NCBI GenBank assembly: GCA_029433365.1
Contig: JAQTHZ010000001.1
Span: 1,178,001-1,242,000 of the forward strand
Length of the DNA stretch: 64,000 nucleotides
Reading direction: 5' to 3'
DNA from: Orbaceae bacterium ESL0721
GTDB lineage: Bacteria > Pseudomonadota > Gammaproteobacteria > Enterobacterales > Orbaceae
Part shown: positions 54,209 to 64,000 of the stretch, piece by piece
How positions within the stretch are numbered: the stretch's first letter is position 1
Layout of the letters: every line of letters begins with the position of its first letter
Program-made: the position numbers and the translations under genes
The notes under the pieces: generated by a model
Seen by the model: the letters and a program-made list of their open reading frames with translations, nothing else
Databases searched by the model: none
Told to the model about the DNA's origin: nothing

Positions 54209-54275
54209 ACTAAAAAATTAAGTGAAAGAATAACGAAGAATAAATCACCAACTAGCGTTTTTTTATTAGCGATCA

Positions 54276-54303
54276 CTTGAAGATTAAAAAACTATCCCCA
54301 CTT
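54276..54303 (+). promoter_or_regulatory. Sigma-32 heat-shock promoter of groESL
   Basis: CTTGAAG (54276-54282), a 13-bp spacer and CCCCACTT (54296-54303) closely match the sigma-32 consensus CTTGAAA-N13-CCCCATNT. It lies about 145 bp before the groES start. Confidence 0.9.
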
Positions 54304-54449
54304 ATTGGTCACTAAAACACGAAGTTTTTATATTTAAAATCGCTATTTTTTTGATTTATGATTAAATAAATCAAACAACATCATAGCAATGTTTTTAATA
54401 TGACTTGATTAAAGCATTGCATTTACATTTTATTTTAGGAGAGTCAGTA

Positions 54450-54740
54450 ATGAAAATTCGTCCATTACATGATCGCGTGATCATCAAACGTAAAGAAGTT
54501 GAATCAAAATCTGCCGGTGGGATTGTATTAACTGGCGCAGCAGCGGGTAAATCGACTCGCGGTGAAGTGCTAGCTGTAGGCAATGGTCGTATTTTAGAGA
54601 ATGGGCACGTTCAACCGCTTGATGTAAAAGTTGGTGATATTGTTATTTTTAACGAAGGTTACGGCGTTAAAACAGAGAAGATTGATAACGAAGAGGTCCT
54701 TATTCTATCTGAAGGCGATATTTTAGCCATCGTTGAGTAA
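54450..54740 (+). CDS. groES: Co-chaperonin GroES
   Basis: GroES is the lid of the GroEL folding chamber. The protein is 96 aa from the ATG at 54450, which has AGGAGAG seven bases upstream and gives the family start [14 protein letters not shown]. An earlier in-frame ATG would add 15 non-conserved residues. The mobile loop ([18 protein letters not shown], residues 16-33) with its GIVL GroEL-binding edge is intact. groEL follows after 50 bp, under the same heat-shock promoter. Confidence 0.98.
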   Translation: MKIRPLHDRVIIKRKEVESKSAGGIVLTGAAAGKSTRGEVLAVGNGRILENGHVQPLDVKVGDIVIFNEGYGVKTEKIDNEEVLILSEGDILAIVE

Positions 54741-54781
54741 TGAGATTGTAGAGACGTTAACAAATTACAGAATTTATTTAG

Positions 54782-56437
<1,656 letters not shown>

Positions 56438-56462
56438 TCCCCCTTTCCCTATCGTTACAAAA

Positions 56463-56488
56463 AACCACTCTTAATGAGTGGTTTTTTT
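56463..56488 (+). terminator. Terminator of groESL
   Basis: AACCACTC-TTAAT-GAGTGGTT followed by TTTTTT, 26 bp after the groEL stop. Confidence 0.95.
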
Positions 56489-56610
56489 ATATCTTAATTT
56501 TTCATATCTGAGCACTAACTGTTTTATCTCTTATATATTTTTATCTCTCATATATTGTCGTATATATGTTCTCTTGTGTATGTTGTTTTATATATATTGT
56601 ATAGATGATT

Positions 56611-57222
56611 CTATTTTTTCTTGGCAATACGCTGTAAGTAATTGGCGATACGACTATCCCCTCTTTGTTCATAGATCTGCGCCGTTTTTAGTACCATATC
56701 CCGACGTTTGGCATCATATTTAAATAGCTGTTCAAACAGTGAATCGGCCGTTTCAGTTTTACCATTTTGAATGGCACAGTAACCGTACTGCTCAAGTGCA
56801 TCCGCTTTCCATTGATGGCGATCTAACAAAATAGTCTGCTCAAACTCCCGCTCTGCTTCCGAATAACGCTCCCGAGCACAGAGAAAGACGCCAAAATGGA
56901 GATGATATAATCCATCATTTTGCGACGTTAAGATGATCCGTTTATAGATCATCTCAGCCTCTTTATACTCTCCAACATGTTGGTCAAACATCGCCATGGC
57001 TAACATGATTTTGGGATTATTGGGTGAATATTCCGCTGCACGTTTGAGATTATAGTGCGCCAATTTAATGTTCTCTTCAGACTCATCTGCATGGGCAAGG
57101 TAACCCAGCCCTAATTCCGTTCTGGCTAACGCCGCCGCTTCTGGATCAAACTGATTTTTACTCTGACAAGCAGATAGTAGAATCAAACAGGCTAAAATAG
57201 GAACTATTTTTCGGATTAACAC
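56611..57222 (-). CDS. pilW: Type IV pilus biogenesis lipoprotein PilW/PilF-like (TPR)
   Basis: This 203-aa lipoprotein (lipobox LLSAC at about 15-19) has four to five TPR-like helix pairs (LGLGYLAHADESEENIKLAH onward). In type IV pilus systems PilF/PilW is the pilotin that places the PilQ secretin in the outer membrane. Gene order pilW-rlmN (pilW 24 bp after rlmN) is the common gammaproteobacterial arrangement in which a rodZ-like gene and ispG usually follow; those are absent here. No other pilus gene is in the window. Confidence 0.85.
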   Translation of the reverse strand: MLIRKIVPILACLILLSACQSKNQFDPEAAALARTELGLGYLAHADESEENIKLAHYNLKRAAEYSPNNPKIMLAMAMFDQHVGEYKEAEMIYKRIILTSQNDGLYHLHFGVFLCARERYSEAEREFEQTILLDRHQWKADALEQYGYCAIQNGKTETADSLFEQLFKYDAKRRDMVLKTAQIYEQRGDSRIANYLQRIAKKK

Positions 57223-57246
57223 CCTTTACCTCCTTAAACCACCGTT

Positions 57247-58422
57247 TTAGTTTGCAACAGCTTTTACTGGGATCGCTTTTTGTAGCAGAGACTTCTTGTG
57301 CGTTCGCTTAGTTCTATCTACCACTTCACCAGCCAACTGCCCACATGCCGCATCAATATCATCGCCTCGTGTTTTACGTACAATTACAGTAAAACCGTAC
57401 TCCATGAGCGTCTTCATAAAACGATCAATACGGCTATTTGAGCTGCGTGCATAAGGGGCGCTAGGGAACGGATTCCATGGAATGAGGTTAATTTTACATG
57501 GCACCTCTTTTAAAAACTGTGCTAACTCATGTGCATGTTCGACCCCATCATTGACCTGATTTAAGAGGACATATTCAATAGTTACTTTGCCGTGGTTGGC
57601 ATTTGAGTAGGCAAGATAACGTAAAATCGATTCGCGCAGTGATGCCATATTATATTTCAAATTAATTGGCATAATCTGATTACGGATCTCATCATTAGGG
57701 GCATGGAGAGAGATCGCTAAAGCGACATCAATCATACCCGATAACTTATCTAGTGCCGGTACCACGCCCGATGTGGAGAGTGTGACGCGCCTTTTAGATA
57801 GCCCATAACCAAAATCATCTAACATAATCTCCATGGCGGGGACAACATTTGCCATATTGAGTAGTGGCTCCCCCATTCCCATCATCACAACGTTAGTAAT
57901 CGGTCTATCAGCAAGTTTACCAGTTACACCAACTGTTTTTGCCGCGCGCCAAACTTGCCCAATAATTTCGGACACGGTGAGATTGCGGTTAAAACCCTGT
58001 TGCGCGGTTGAACAGAATTTACATTCCAATGCACAACCCACTTGTGAAGAGACGCAGAGCGTCGCCCGATCGCGTTCTGGAATATAGACAGACTCAATCA
58101 TCTGGTTATTGCCAACATCGAGCGCCCATTTAATGGTGCCATCTGATGAGCGGTGTTCAATCGCAATCTCAGGCGCTTTAATTACCGCTAGCGTTTTGAG
58201 CTGTTCACGCAATTTTTTATTAATATCGGTCATCTGATCAAAATCATCGATACCAAAGTGGTAGATCCACTTCATGACCTGATCAGCACGAAACGGTTTT
58301 TCACCCAGAGAGGTAAAAAACTCTCTTAATTGCGCACGAGTGTAATCAAGCAGATTGACCTTTTCGTTCTGTTCGATTTTATTAATTGATGGATTTTCTA
58401 ATAGAGAAGGTGATGTTGACAT
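57247..58422 (-). CDS. rlmN: Dual-specificity RNA methyltransferase RlmN
   Basis: RlmN is a radical-SAM enzyme that methylates C2 of A2503 in 23S rRNA and A37 of certain tRNAs. The protein is 391 aa from the ATG at 58422, chosen because GAGG precedes it by eight bases; the ATG at 58446 lacks a site. The iron-sulfur motif CALECKFC and the C-terminal AACGQLAGE with the catalytic Cys are present. The GEPLLN SAM-binding motif is also visible. Confidence 0.96.
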   Translation of the reverse strand: MSTSPSLLENPSINKIEQNEKVNLLDYTRAQLREFFTSLGEKPFRADQVMKWIYHFGIDDFDQMTDINKKLREQLKTLAVIKAPEIAIEHRSSDGTIKWALDVGNNQMIESVYIPERDRATLCVSSQVGCALECKFCSTAQQGFNRNLTVSEIIGQVWRAAKTVGVTGKLADRPITNVVMMGMGEPLLNMANVVPAMEIMLDDFGYGLSKRRVTLSTSGVVPALDKLSGMIDVALAISLHAPNDEIRNQIMPINLKYNMASLRESILRYLAYSNANHGKVTIEYVLLNQVNDGVEHAHELAQFLKEVPCKINLIPWNPFPSAPYARSSNSRIDRFMKTLMEYGFTVIVRKTRGDDIDAACGQLAGEVVDRTKRTHKKSLLQKAIPVKAVAN

Positions 58423-58518
58423 ATAGTGAGCCTCGTTGTTACACATTATGGCAGTTTGAAAAGAAAAGGATTATACTGTTTTTCATCTAATCTGGCTAAC
58501 AGAATATAAACAATTCAC

Positions 58519-58566
58519 AATGTTCTAAACAATATTCTAAACAATGTTCTAAACGAATTCTAAATG
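58519..58566. repeat. 12-bp tandem repeat at the VanY-like start
   Basis: AATGTTCTAAAC, AATATTCTAAAC, AATGTTCTAAAC and a drifted GAATTCTAAATG lie end to end. The last unit contains the start codon at 58564, so the repeats fill the place where a ribosome-binding site and spacer would be. Confidence 0.85.
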
Positions 58567-59304
58567 ATGATAAAAACGGCAATAATTCGACTCCTCCTCA
58601 CATCCACTCTACTTATATACTCGGCACTCACTATGGCAAAACAGATTCCGCTTAATCGATTAACTGGGCAGTTTGATGAAAAACAAGATCCCGCATTTAT
58701 TGCTTTAGACGCTACGATTTTGCCGGTTAATAAAAAAGGGATGTATCTACAAAAGGAGCCAACCGAACAACTAATTAAAGCGTATCAAGATTTTAAAAAA
58801 ATTCACTCAGATATCCCATTTATCATCGTGAGCGCAACGCGTAATTACAATTACCAAAATGGGATTTGGCAGCGTAAATGGGATAGCCTAACCACTCAAT
58901 TTAGCCAACCGCAACAGATAGCGGAAGAGATCTTAAAATTCTCATCCATGCCTGGTACATCACGCCACCACTGGGGTACCGATGTCGATATTACGAGTGT
59001 CTCATCTAACTTCTTTAAAAATGATCCTAAAGGGAAGATTTTAGACGCGTGGCTACAACAAAACATGAAAAATTACGGCTTCTGCCAATCATTTAACGAA
59101 GGTCGCAATGGCGGTTATCAGACAGAGGAGTGGCACTGGTCATATCAACCAATCGCCAAACAGTATATCGCCGAATATAAAGCGCTTTTAGACCACAACC
59201 CAACCAAAATCACTGAAACACTCAACTTTACCGGCCATGATCAGATCAGGTTAGAGGCGTTAATAAAAGAGTATGTTTTGCAGGTTAACCCAGACTGCTA
59301 TTAG
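58564..59304 (+). CDS. D-alanyl-D-alanine carboxypeptidase, VanY type (M15)
   Basis: This is a zinc carboxypeptidase that trims the terminal D-Ala of peptidoglycan stem peptides. The 246-aa protein has a signal peptide (about residues 1-25, IIRLLLTSTLLIYSALTMA). The M15B metal motif SRHHWGTDVD gives His135 and Asp142, and EEWHWSY gives the catalytic Glu189 and metal His191. It should act in the periplasm. No Shine-Dalgarno is visible because a tandem repeat occupies the upstream bases, so expression may be weak or unusual. Confidence 0.88.
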   Translation: MMIKTAIIRLLLTSTLLIYSALTMAKQIPLNRLTGQFDEKQDPAFIALDATILPVNKKGMYLQKEPTEQLIKAYQDFKKIHSDIPFIIVSATRNYNYQNGIWQRKWDSLTTQFSQPQQIAEEILKFSSMPGTSRHHWGTDVDITSVSSNFFKNDPKGKILDAWLQQNMKNYGFCQSFNEGRNGGYQTEEWHWSYQPIAKQYIAEYKALLDHNPTKITETLNFTGHDQIRLEALIKEYVLQVNPDCY

Positions 59305-59382
59305 GGCTGTTCATCTTGTTTAATCTTTATCGTTTTTAAAACATCTTACCAATTAAATTGTTAAATCCTCTCTATTCAAACA

Positions 59383-59418
59383 AAACCCTAAAACATCACC
59401 AAAAATGTTTTAGGGTTT
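59383..59418. repeat. Inverted pair of the dispersed element core
   Basis: AAACCCTAAAACAT and ATGTTTTAGGGTTT form a perfect 14-bp inverted repeat around CACCAAAA, 79 bp after the VanY-like stop. It is the only place where the element occurs in both orientations. It may also act as a transcription terminator or stabilising hairpin. Confidence 0.85.
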
Positions 59419-59522
59419 ATACTTTAAAAAAATTTGCTGGGTTTCTATTTATTGGTAAAGTTAATTTATGGATAAATAACTGTATGCTAATGCAAGCCGC
59501 TAATAGTAGGGAATTTTTTATT

Positions 59523-60827
59523 TCAGGCGGTAGTTTTACGCCAATAAGGTAATTTAATGGTCATGACCAGACCGCCACCTTCACGATTTGTGGCTTTGAT
59601 TATGCCGTTGTGCATAACAATCGTTTTGCGGGCAATGGCAAGACCAAGTCCATAACCTTTACCAAGTTGTGGGGATTGAATACGGACAAAGGGTTCAAAA
59701 ATACTGGATAATTTTGCCTCTTCAACGCCAGGGCCTCGATCTTTCACTTCAACCTGTAGATATTTACCCATCTCTTTCAGGGAGACTTCGATTATCTGGT
59801 GCGGTTTGGAGAATCGAATTGCATTGCGAATAATATTTTCAATAGCGCGTCGAATCTGCTCTGAATTCCCTTTTATAATTGGGTGTGTAACTGTGCAAGG
59901 CAGTAGTTTAACCTCTATTGATTGGGGAGTTGCTTCATAATTGGCATCATTTATGACGACGGTTAAAAGCTCTTTCAGATCAAAATATTCATCAACTCTA
60001 TTATCTAGATCTGAGCGCGAATAGTTTAAAATCTCGCCAATTAGCTGATCTAACCGTTCAGACTCTAACTCAATACGCTCTAATGCTGTATCGGTATTCT
60101 GTTTATTCTGCTGAGCAAGTCCAATAGCTAACTGTAAACGGGCGAGTGGTGTACGGAGTTCATGCGATACATCGTGTAGTAGCGCTTGGCGATCAGAAAT
60201 TAAGATATTGAGCTGTTCCACCATCATATCAAAATCTTTACCTAACTCACTTAACTCATCACGACGACGTTTCAATTTATCAAAGAGCCTAACTGAGAGA
60301 TCTCCTTGTGAAACGTGATAAAAGCCTTGTCGTAGTAGCTTCATTGGTCTGGTCAAATTCCATGCTAGAAAGAGGCTAAAGACTAAACCAACACAGATAC
60401 CCATCAACAGTATGGGGAGGGGAATATTGAATATTTCTCGGGTTTGATTATGTTCACCTTTATCATCTCGAAAGGTGATAGCATAAGGGGTTCCATCGGG
60501 GGCAACGGCAACACGGCGATAGAGGTAGTCGGTGTTTTCAAGCTCATCATTAATAATATTGACTTGACCACTCTGCGGTAAGATCAATTTTATCGATAAA
60601 AAACCGCGTTCCCTTTCTGGCAGGTGAGCAATAAAGTTTAATGTCTCTTGCTCACCAGATACTCGAAGTAACTGCGCAATCATATCTACTTTGGTTGGCA
60701 TATGATTAAATATTTGTCGATTTTTATTATCTAAATAGAACGAAAATCCGATCCATGTTAACTGAAAAGTAAGATAAAAAATCACCCAAAATATAATTAA
60801 TATCTTCCAAAATAGGCGCATATTCAT
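59523..60827 (-). CDS. Two-component sensor histidine kinase (CpxA-like layout)
   Basis: This 434-aa membrane kinase has TM1 at about 7-29, a periplasmic loop of ~105 residues, TM2 at about 136-157 and a HAMP linker to ~205. HDVSHELRTPLARL follows, with the phosphorylated histidine at 222. The ATP-binding N and G boxes are NIIRNAIRFS, DRGPGV and GKGYGLGLAI. It follows its response regulator by 19 bp. Layout and the HELRTPLARLQLAI sequence are CpxA-like, but the sensor loop is not obviously that of CpxA and no cpxP lies nearby; the signal is unknown. Confidence 0.88.
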   Translation of the reverse strand: MNMRLFWKILIIFWVIFYLTFQLTWIGFSFYLDNKNRQIFNHMPTKVDMIAQLLRVSGEQETLNFIAHLPERERGFLSIKLILPQSGQVNIINDELENTDYLYRRVAVAPDGTPYAITFRDDKGEHNQTREIFNIPLPILLMGICVGLVFSLFLAWNLTRPMKLLRQGFYHVSQGDLSVRLFDKLKRRRDELSELGKDFDMMVEQLNILISDRQALLHDVSHELRTPLARLQLAIGLAQQNKQNTDTALERIELESERLDQLIGEILNYSRSDLDNRVDEYFDLKELLTVVINDANYEATPQSIEVKLLPCTVTHPIIKGNSEQIRRAIENIIRNAIRFSKPHQIIEVSLKEMGKYLQVEVKDRGPGVEEAKLSSIFEPFVRIQSPQLGKGYGLGLAIARKTIVMHNGIIKATNREGGGLVMTIKLPYWRKTTA

Positions 60828-60846
60828 TATAAATTCTCTAACTAAT

Positions 60847-61530
60847 TTATCGAATACGGTAACCGACTGCGCGAATAGTTTCGATTGTGACCCTATTTTG
60901 TGCTACTTGCTGTAACTTCTGTCGGATATTACTGATATGAACATCAACACTACGGTCATAAAGCTCACGCGTACGCCCCAGCCCCTCTTCCGATAGTTGT
61001 TCTTTAGTCACCACCCGATCGTTATATTTGACGAGTAAAACAAGCAGATTAAACTCTGTTGAGGTGAGATCAATCTCTTTTCCTTCCCAAGTACAGAGAC
61101 GTTGGGGAAGATCTAATACTAGACCATTAAAATAGTATTTTTTATTATCATCAACTAACGCAGGACGATCTTCAAGACGGCGCAAAACGGCGCGTAATCG
61201 TGCTAAAAGTTCTCGCGGATAACAAGGTTTAGGGATGTAATCATCCGCACCAAGTTCTAACCCTAAAACACGATCAATATTGTCACCTTTGGCAGTAAGC
61301 ATTAGCACTAACATATTGCTATGCTGACGGATGCTTTTTAATACATCAATACCACTAATATCAGGCAACATGACATCCAAAATAGCAGCACTATATCGAC
61401 CTGATAATGCTTCATCGATACCGTCCTGACCAAGATGGACACTTTTGATATTGAATCCTTCGTTTGTCAAATATTCACTTAGCATTTGTGATAATTCGAC
61501 ATCATCATCAATTAATAGAATATTTACCAT
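60847..61530 (-). CDS. OmpR-family response regulator
   Basis: This 227-aa regulator has a receiver domain (acidic pocket IDDD at 7-10, phospho-accepting Asp52 in AILDVMLPD, Lys in PKPCYP). A C-terminal winged helix follows (TSTEFNLLVLLVKYNDRVVT, SVDVHISNIRQKL, TIRAVGYRIR). The closest known layout is CpxR. It is transcribed with the kinase at 59523. Targets are unknown; no CpxR-type direct repeat was identified upstream. Confidence 0.9.
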   Translation of the reverse strand: MVNILLIDDDVELSQMLSEYLTNEGFNIKSVHLGQDGIDEALSGRYSAAILDVMLPDISGIDVLKSIRQHSNMLVLMLTAKGDNIDRVLGLELGADDYIPKPCYPRELLARLRAVLRRLEDRPALVDDNKKYYFNGLVLDLPQRLCTWEGKEIDLTSTEFNLLVLLVKYNDRVVTKEQLSEEGLGRTRELYDRSVDVHISNIRQKLQQVAQNRVTIETIRAVGYRIR

Positions 61531-61659
61531 AATCGCTACTGTTATTTTGTTATTGATAGAACCATTTTGTCACTAATAAAAAAAATGTCAGTTTATTTTA
61601 CTAAAATATTACAAAAATATATCTTTTTTATTAGCAACATGATTTTTTTAAGGTTTATC

Positions 61660-61675
61660 CCCTAAAATTTTAGGG
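61660..61675. repeat. 16-bp perfect palindrome CCCTAAAATTTTAGGG
   Basis: Two abutting copies of a CCCTAAAA/TTTTAGGG half lie in the intergenic gap upstream of the response regulator's neighbour and just after the polA stop. It resembles a collapsed form of the inverted element at 59383. No T-run follows on either strand. Confidence 0.6.
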
Positions 61676-61679
61676 AATT

Positions 61680-64000
61680 TTAATGCGCTTCATCCCAATT
61701 ATTGCCAATTCCTACATCAACCCGTAAAGGAACTGAAAGCTTATAGCAGCTCTCCATAATAGATTTAATCTGTTTACTATACTGCTCGACTAACTCATCT
61801 TTTACCTCAAAAACGAGTTCATCATGTACCTGCATCACCATTTTGATATTTTCGGTACCTTGGCGCTTAATCCACTCATCCATCTTTATCATCGCAGTTT
61901 TGATAATATCAGCGGCGGTTCCTTGCATTGGTGCATTAATTGCTGCTCGTTCGGCAGCACGTTTCTCAATGCCGCTAGTCGAGGTGATTTTAGGAAGATA
62001 GAGCCTGCGACCTGATAATGTTTCAACATACCCTTTTTCTGCCGCTAATAGTCGCGTCTCTTCCATATATTTTTGCACACCAGGATAACGTTCAAAATAG
62101 CGATCGATATAGAACTGCGCCTCTTTACGTGGAATATTGATCTGTTTAGATAGACCAAAAGCACTCATGCCATAGATGAGACCAAAATTTACCGCTTTAG
62201 CACGTCTACGCTCTTCGGTGGTAACATCTGCTTCAGCTTTACCTAAAATTTCACTGGCTGTCACACGGTGGATATCTTTATCCTCTGCAAAAGCAGTTAA
62301 TAAACTTTTATCTTGTGATAGGTGCGCCATTATTCGCAGTTCAATTTGCGAATAGTCAGCAGAGATAATCTTACAACCTTGTGGTGCTATAAATGCCTGC
62401 CGAATTCGTCGCCCCTCTTCATTACGGACAGGGATATTTTGTAAATTGGGATCGTTAGAGGATAATCGCCCCGTCACCGTACCGATCTGATTATAGTTGG
62501 TATGAATTCGGTGATCTTTAGGGCTAATCATCAATGGCAACTTATCGGTGTAGGTATTTTTTAGTTTCGCAAGGCTGCGATACTCAAGAAGCATCCGCGG
62601 TAATGCATAATCGACAGCAAGCTCACTGAGTACCTCTTCACTAGTTGAAGGATCGCCTTTTGGTGTCTTTTTAAGCACAGGTAGTTGCAGTTTATCAAAT
62701 AAAATAGTCTGGATCTGTTTAGGTGATGCGGGGTTAAAGGGCTCTCCAGCTAACTGATGCAGATCACTCTCGGTCTGTTTCAATTTTTCGGCTAACTCTT
62801 TAGAGTAGTTATTTAACTGCGTAGCATCAACTAATACCCCTGTCCGCTCCATCTCAGATAAGACAACTGCAAGTGGCATCTCTATATCGGTAAAAAGTTT
62901 TAACAGCTTCTCATTTTTCTCTAACTCGGGATATAGGAATTGATGTAATTTTAATGTGATATCAGCATCTTCAGCGGCATAGTGTGTTGTCTTCTCAATA
63001 TCGATCTCATCAATCGTAAACCGTTTTTTATCTACTTTTGTCAGTTCATCATATGTTGTTGTCGTGTAGTTAAAATAACGTTTTGCCATACTATCCATAT
63101 CATGACGTTCGTTACTGTTCAAAACATAAGACTCCAACATCGTATCATAAGCGATACCTTGCACATGAATGCCGTAATTCGCAAGGATGCTGTAATCAAA
63201 TTTTGCATTTTGACCAATCTTTTTAATAGTAGGATCTTCTAGAATAGGTTTTAATTTCGCGACAACTTCATCGATTGGCAGCTGTTTTGGGACACCAAGA
63301 TAGTGGTGATTAAGGGGAATATAAGCCGCTTGATTAGGTGTTATTGCAAACGAGATACCAACCATATTGGCATGCAGATGATCGAGGCTATCGGTTTCGG
63401 TATCAAAAGCGAACTGTTTGCAATTTGATAACATCTTAACCCACTTATCTAACTGCTCCGAGGTTAAAATAGACTCATAATCAGTCTCATTAGTAGAGTG
63501 ATCAGCAGATTCAACCACCCACTTCTGTAAATCTTCATTAGATAGACCCGCTAGCGGTTTGCCATTTTGCTGTTTTAAAAAGGTACCAGATAGGAGATCT
63601 TTCTGCCAACGTTGAAAGCCATAATAGGTGAAGAGTTTTGATAATTCAGCAACATCAACACGGCTAAATTGTAGATCGTCATTGGTAAAATCCAATTTAA
63701 GATCGGTTTTAATCGTAGCTAAAAGGTAGGAGAGATCAGCGCTCTCTTGGTTATCTATAAATTTCTGTTTTAACGATTTAGCACCGCGAATCGATAACTT
63801 AGCCAGATCATCGAGATGGGCATAAATATCTTTCACTCCAGAGAATTTGGCAAGCAGTGACTGTGCTGTCTTTTCACCCACACCAGGTACACCCGGAATA
63901 TTATCAGATGAGTCCCCCATTAGAGCTAAATAGTCGATAACTTTACTAGGTGGAATACCAAACTTAGCCTCCACCCCTTTTGGATCTAAAACAGTATTAT
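61680..64000 (-). CDS. polA: DNA polymerase I, 5' end beyond window
   Basis: Pol I fills gaps and removes RNA primers in replication and repair. About 773 residues of the usual ~930 are present. They include the C-terminal part of the 5'-3' exonuclease (GDSSDNIPGVPGVGEKTA, helix-hairpin-helix), the 3'-5' exonuclease with intact FAFDTETDSLDHL and the polymerase domain. Polymerase motifs are SADYSQIELR (motif A), RRAKAVNFGLIYGM (motif B) and VMQVHDELVFEV (motif C). The frame is open to the window edge with no start in view. It is transcribed towards the palindrome at 61660. Confidence 0.98.
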   Translation of the reverse strand, partial: NTVLDPKGVEAKFGIPPSKVIDYLALMGDSSDNIPGVPGVGEKTAQSLLAKFSGVKDIYAHLDDLAKLSIRGAKSLKQKFIDNQESADLSYLLATIKTDLKLDFTNDDLQFSRVDVAELSKLFTYYGFQRWQKDLLSGTFLKQQNGKPLAGLSNEDLQKWVVESADHSTNETDYESILTSEQLDKWVKMLSNCKQFAFDTETDSLDHLHANMVGISFAITPNQAAYIPLNHHYLGVPKQLPIDEVVAKLKPILEDPTIKKIGQNAKFDYSILANYGIHVQGIAYDTMLESYVLNSNERHDMDSMAKRYFNYTTTTYDELTKVDKKRFTIDEIDIEKTTHYAAEDADITLKLHQFLYPELEKNEKLLKLFTDIEMPLAVVLSEMERTGVLVDATQLNNYSKELAEKLKQTESDLHQLAGEPFNPASPKQIQTILFDKLQLPVLKKTPKGDPSTSEEVLSELAVDYALPRMLLEYRSLAKLKNTYTDKLPLMISPKDHRIHTNYNQIGTVTGRLSSNDPNLQNIPVRNEEGRRIRQAFIAPQGCKIISADYSQIELRIMAHLSQDKSLLTAFAEDKDIHRVTASEILGKAEADVTTEERRRAKAVNFGLIYGMSAFGLSKQINIPRKEAQFYIDRYFERYPGVQKYMEETRLLAAEKGYVETLSGRRLYLPKITSTSGIEKRAAERAAINAPMQGTAADIIKTAMIKMDEWIKRQGTENIKMVMQVHDELVFEVKDELVEQYSKQIKSIMESCYKLSVPLRVDVGIGNNWDEAH

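Noticed and set aside
61660-61675. Palindrome after polA as an intrinsic terminator
   Set aside because: No T-run follows the stem on the polA strand.

Overview
The window is gammaproteobacterial and AT-rich. The S10 ribosomal operon, fxsA-groES-groEL, orn, waaA, argA and polA all encode proteins close to their Escherichia coli counterparts. The low GC, the sugar-uptake genes and the dense toxin/immunity content suggest a gut symbiont of the Orbaceae (Gilliamella or Frischella type). That placement is inference; there is no 16S gene in the window.

Layout. 1-4.9 kb: the S10 operon (rpsJ to rpmC, minus strand) with its promoter and leader. 5.2-11.5 kb: housekeeping genes (HdeD-like protein, rsgA, orn-waaA-hemH, argA with an ArgR box). 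11.7-14.5 kb: divergent sucrose genes (cytoplasmic GH32 hydrolase and fructokinase) around a shared control region with one perfect CRP site and two palindromic operators. 14.7-16.7 kb: a TM2 protein and two tandem lipoproteins. 16.9-25.7 kb: a stress/defence island holding an rtcB-prfH ribosome/RNA-repair operon behind a newly noticed leader peptide with alternative hairpins, a double zinc-ribbon protein, a retron (candidate ncRNA, 79-aa protein, HTH protein, reverse transcriptase), RadC, RhuM and a HEPN-like protein, the last two lying between 136-bp direct repeats.

26-33 kb and 42-47 kb: polymorphic toxin loci. Two full-length toxins (849 and 800 aa) share the first ~425 residues and differ at the C-terminus. 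They sit with truncated tails, CdiA-derived fragments and many small immunity genes (SMI1/KNR4, DUF4926-like and unrecognised ones). Between the loci, at 33.5-39.8 kb, is a four-gene MoxR/vWA-like/beta-propeller system in the same orientation as the toxins. Next to it, at 40.2-41.7 kb, is an exported protein whose start is followed directly by 18 copies of an 8-bp repeat, a probable phase-variation switch. A dispersed ~40-bp element (core TGTTTTAGGGTT) recurs at the edges of these modules, always in the same orientation apart from one inverted pair.

47.4-52.9 kb: an oligosaccharide-use operon (LacY-type symporter, two outer-membrane barrels, exported GH32 enzyme). 53.4-64 kb: tRNA-Phe, fxsA, groESL with a sigma-32 promoter, pilW, rlmN, a VanY-like peptidase, a two-component system and polA, which runs off the right edge.

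How it fits together: the two sugar clusters would degrade fructosyl sugars outside or in the periplasm, import the products and process them in the cytoplasm. The accessory genes in between look like conflict systems: ribosome repair, a retron, and a recombining toxin repertoire placed beside a MoxR ternary system.
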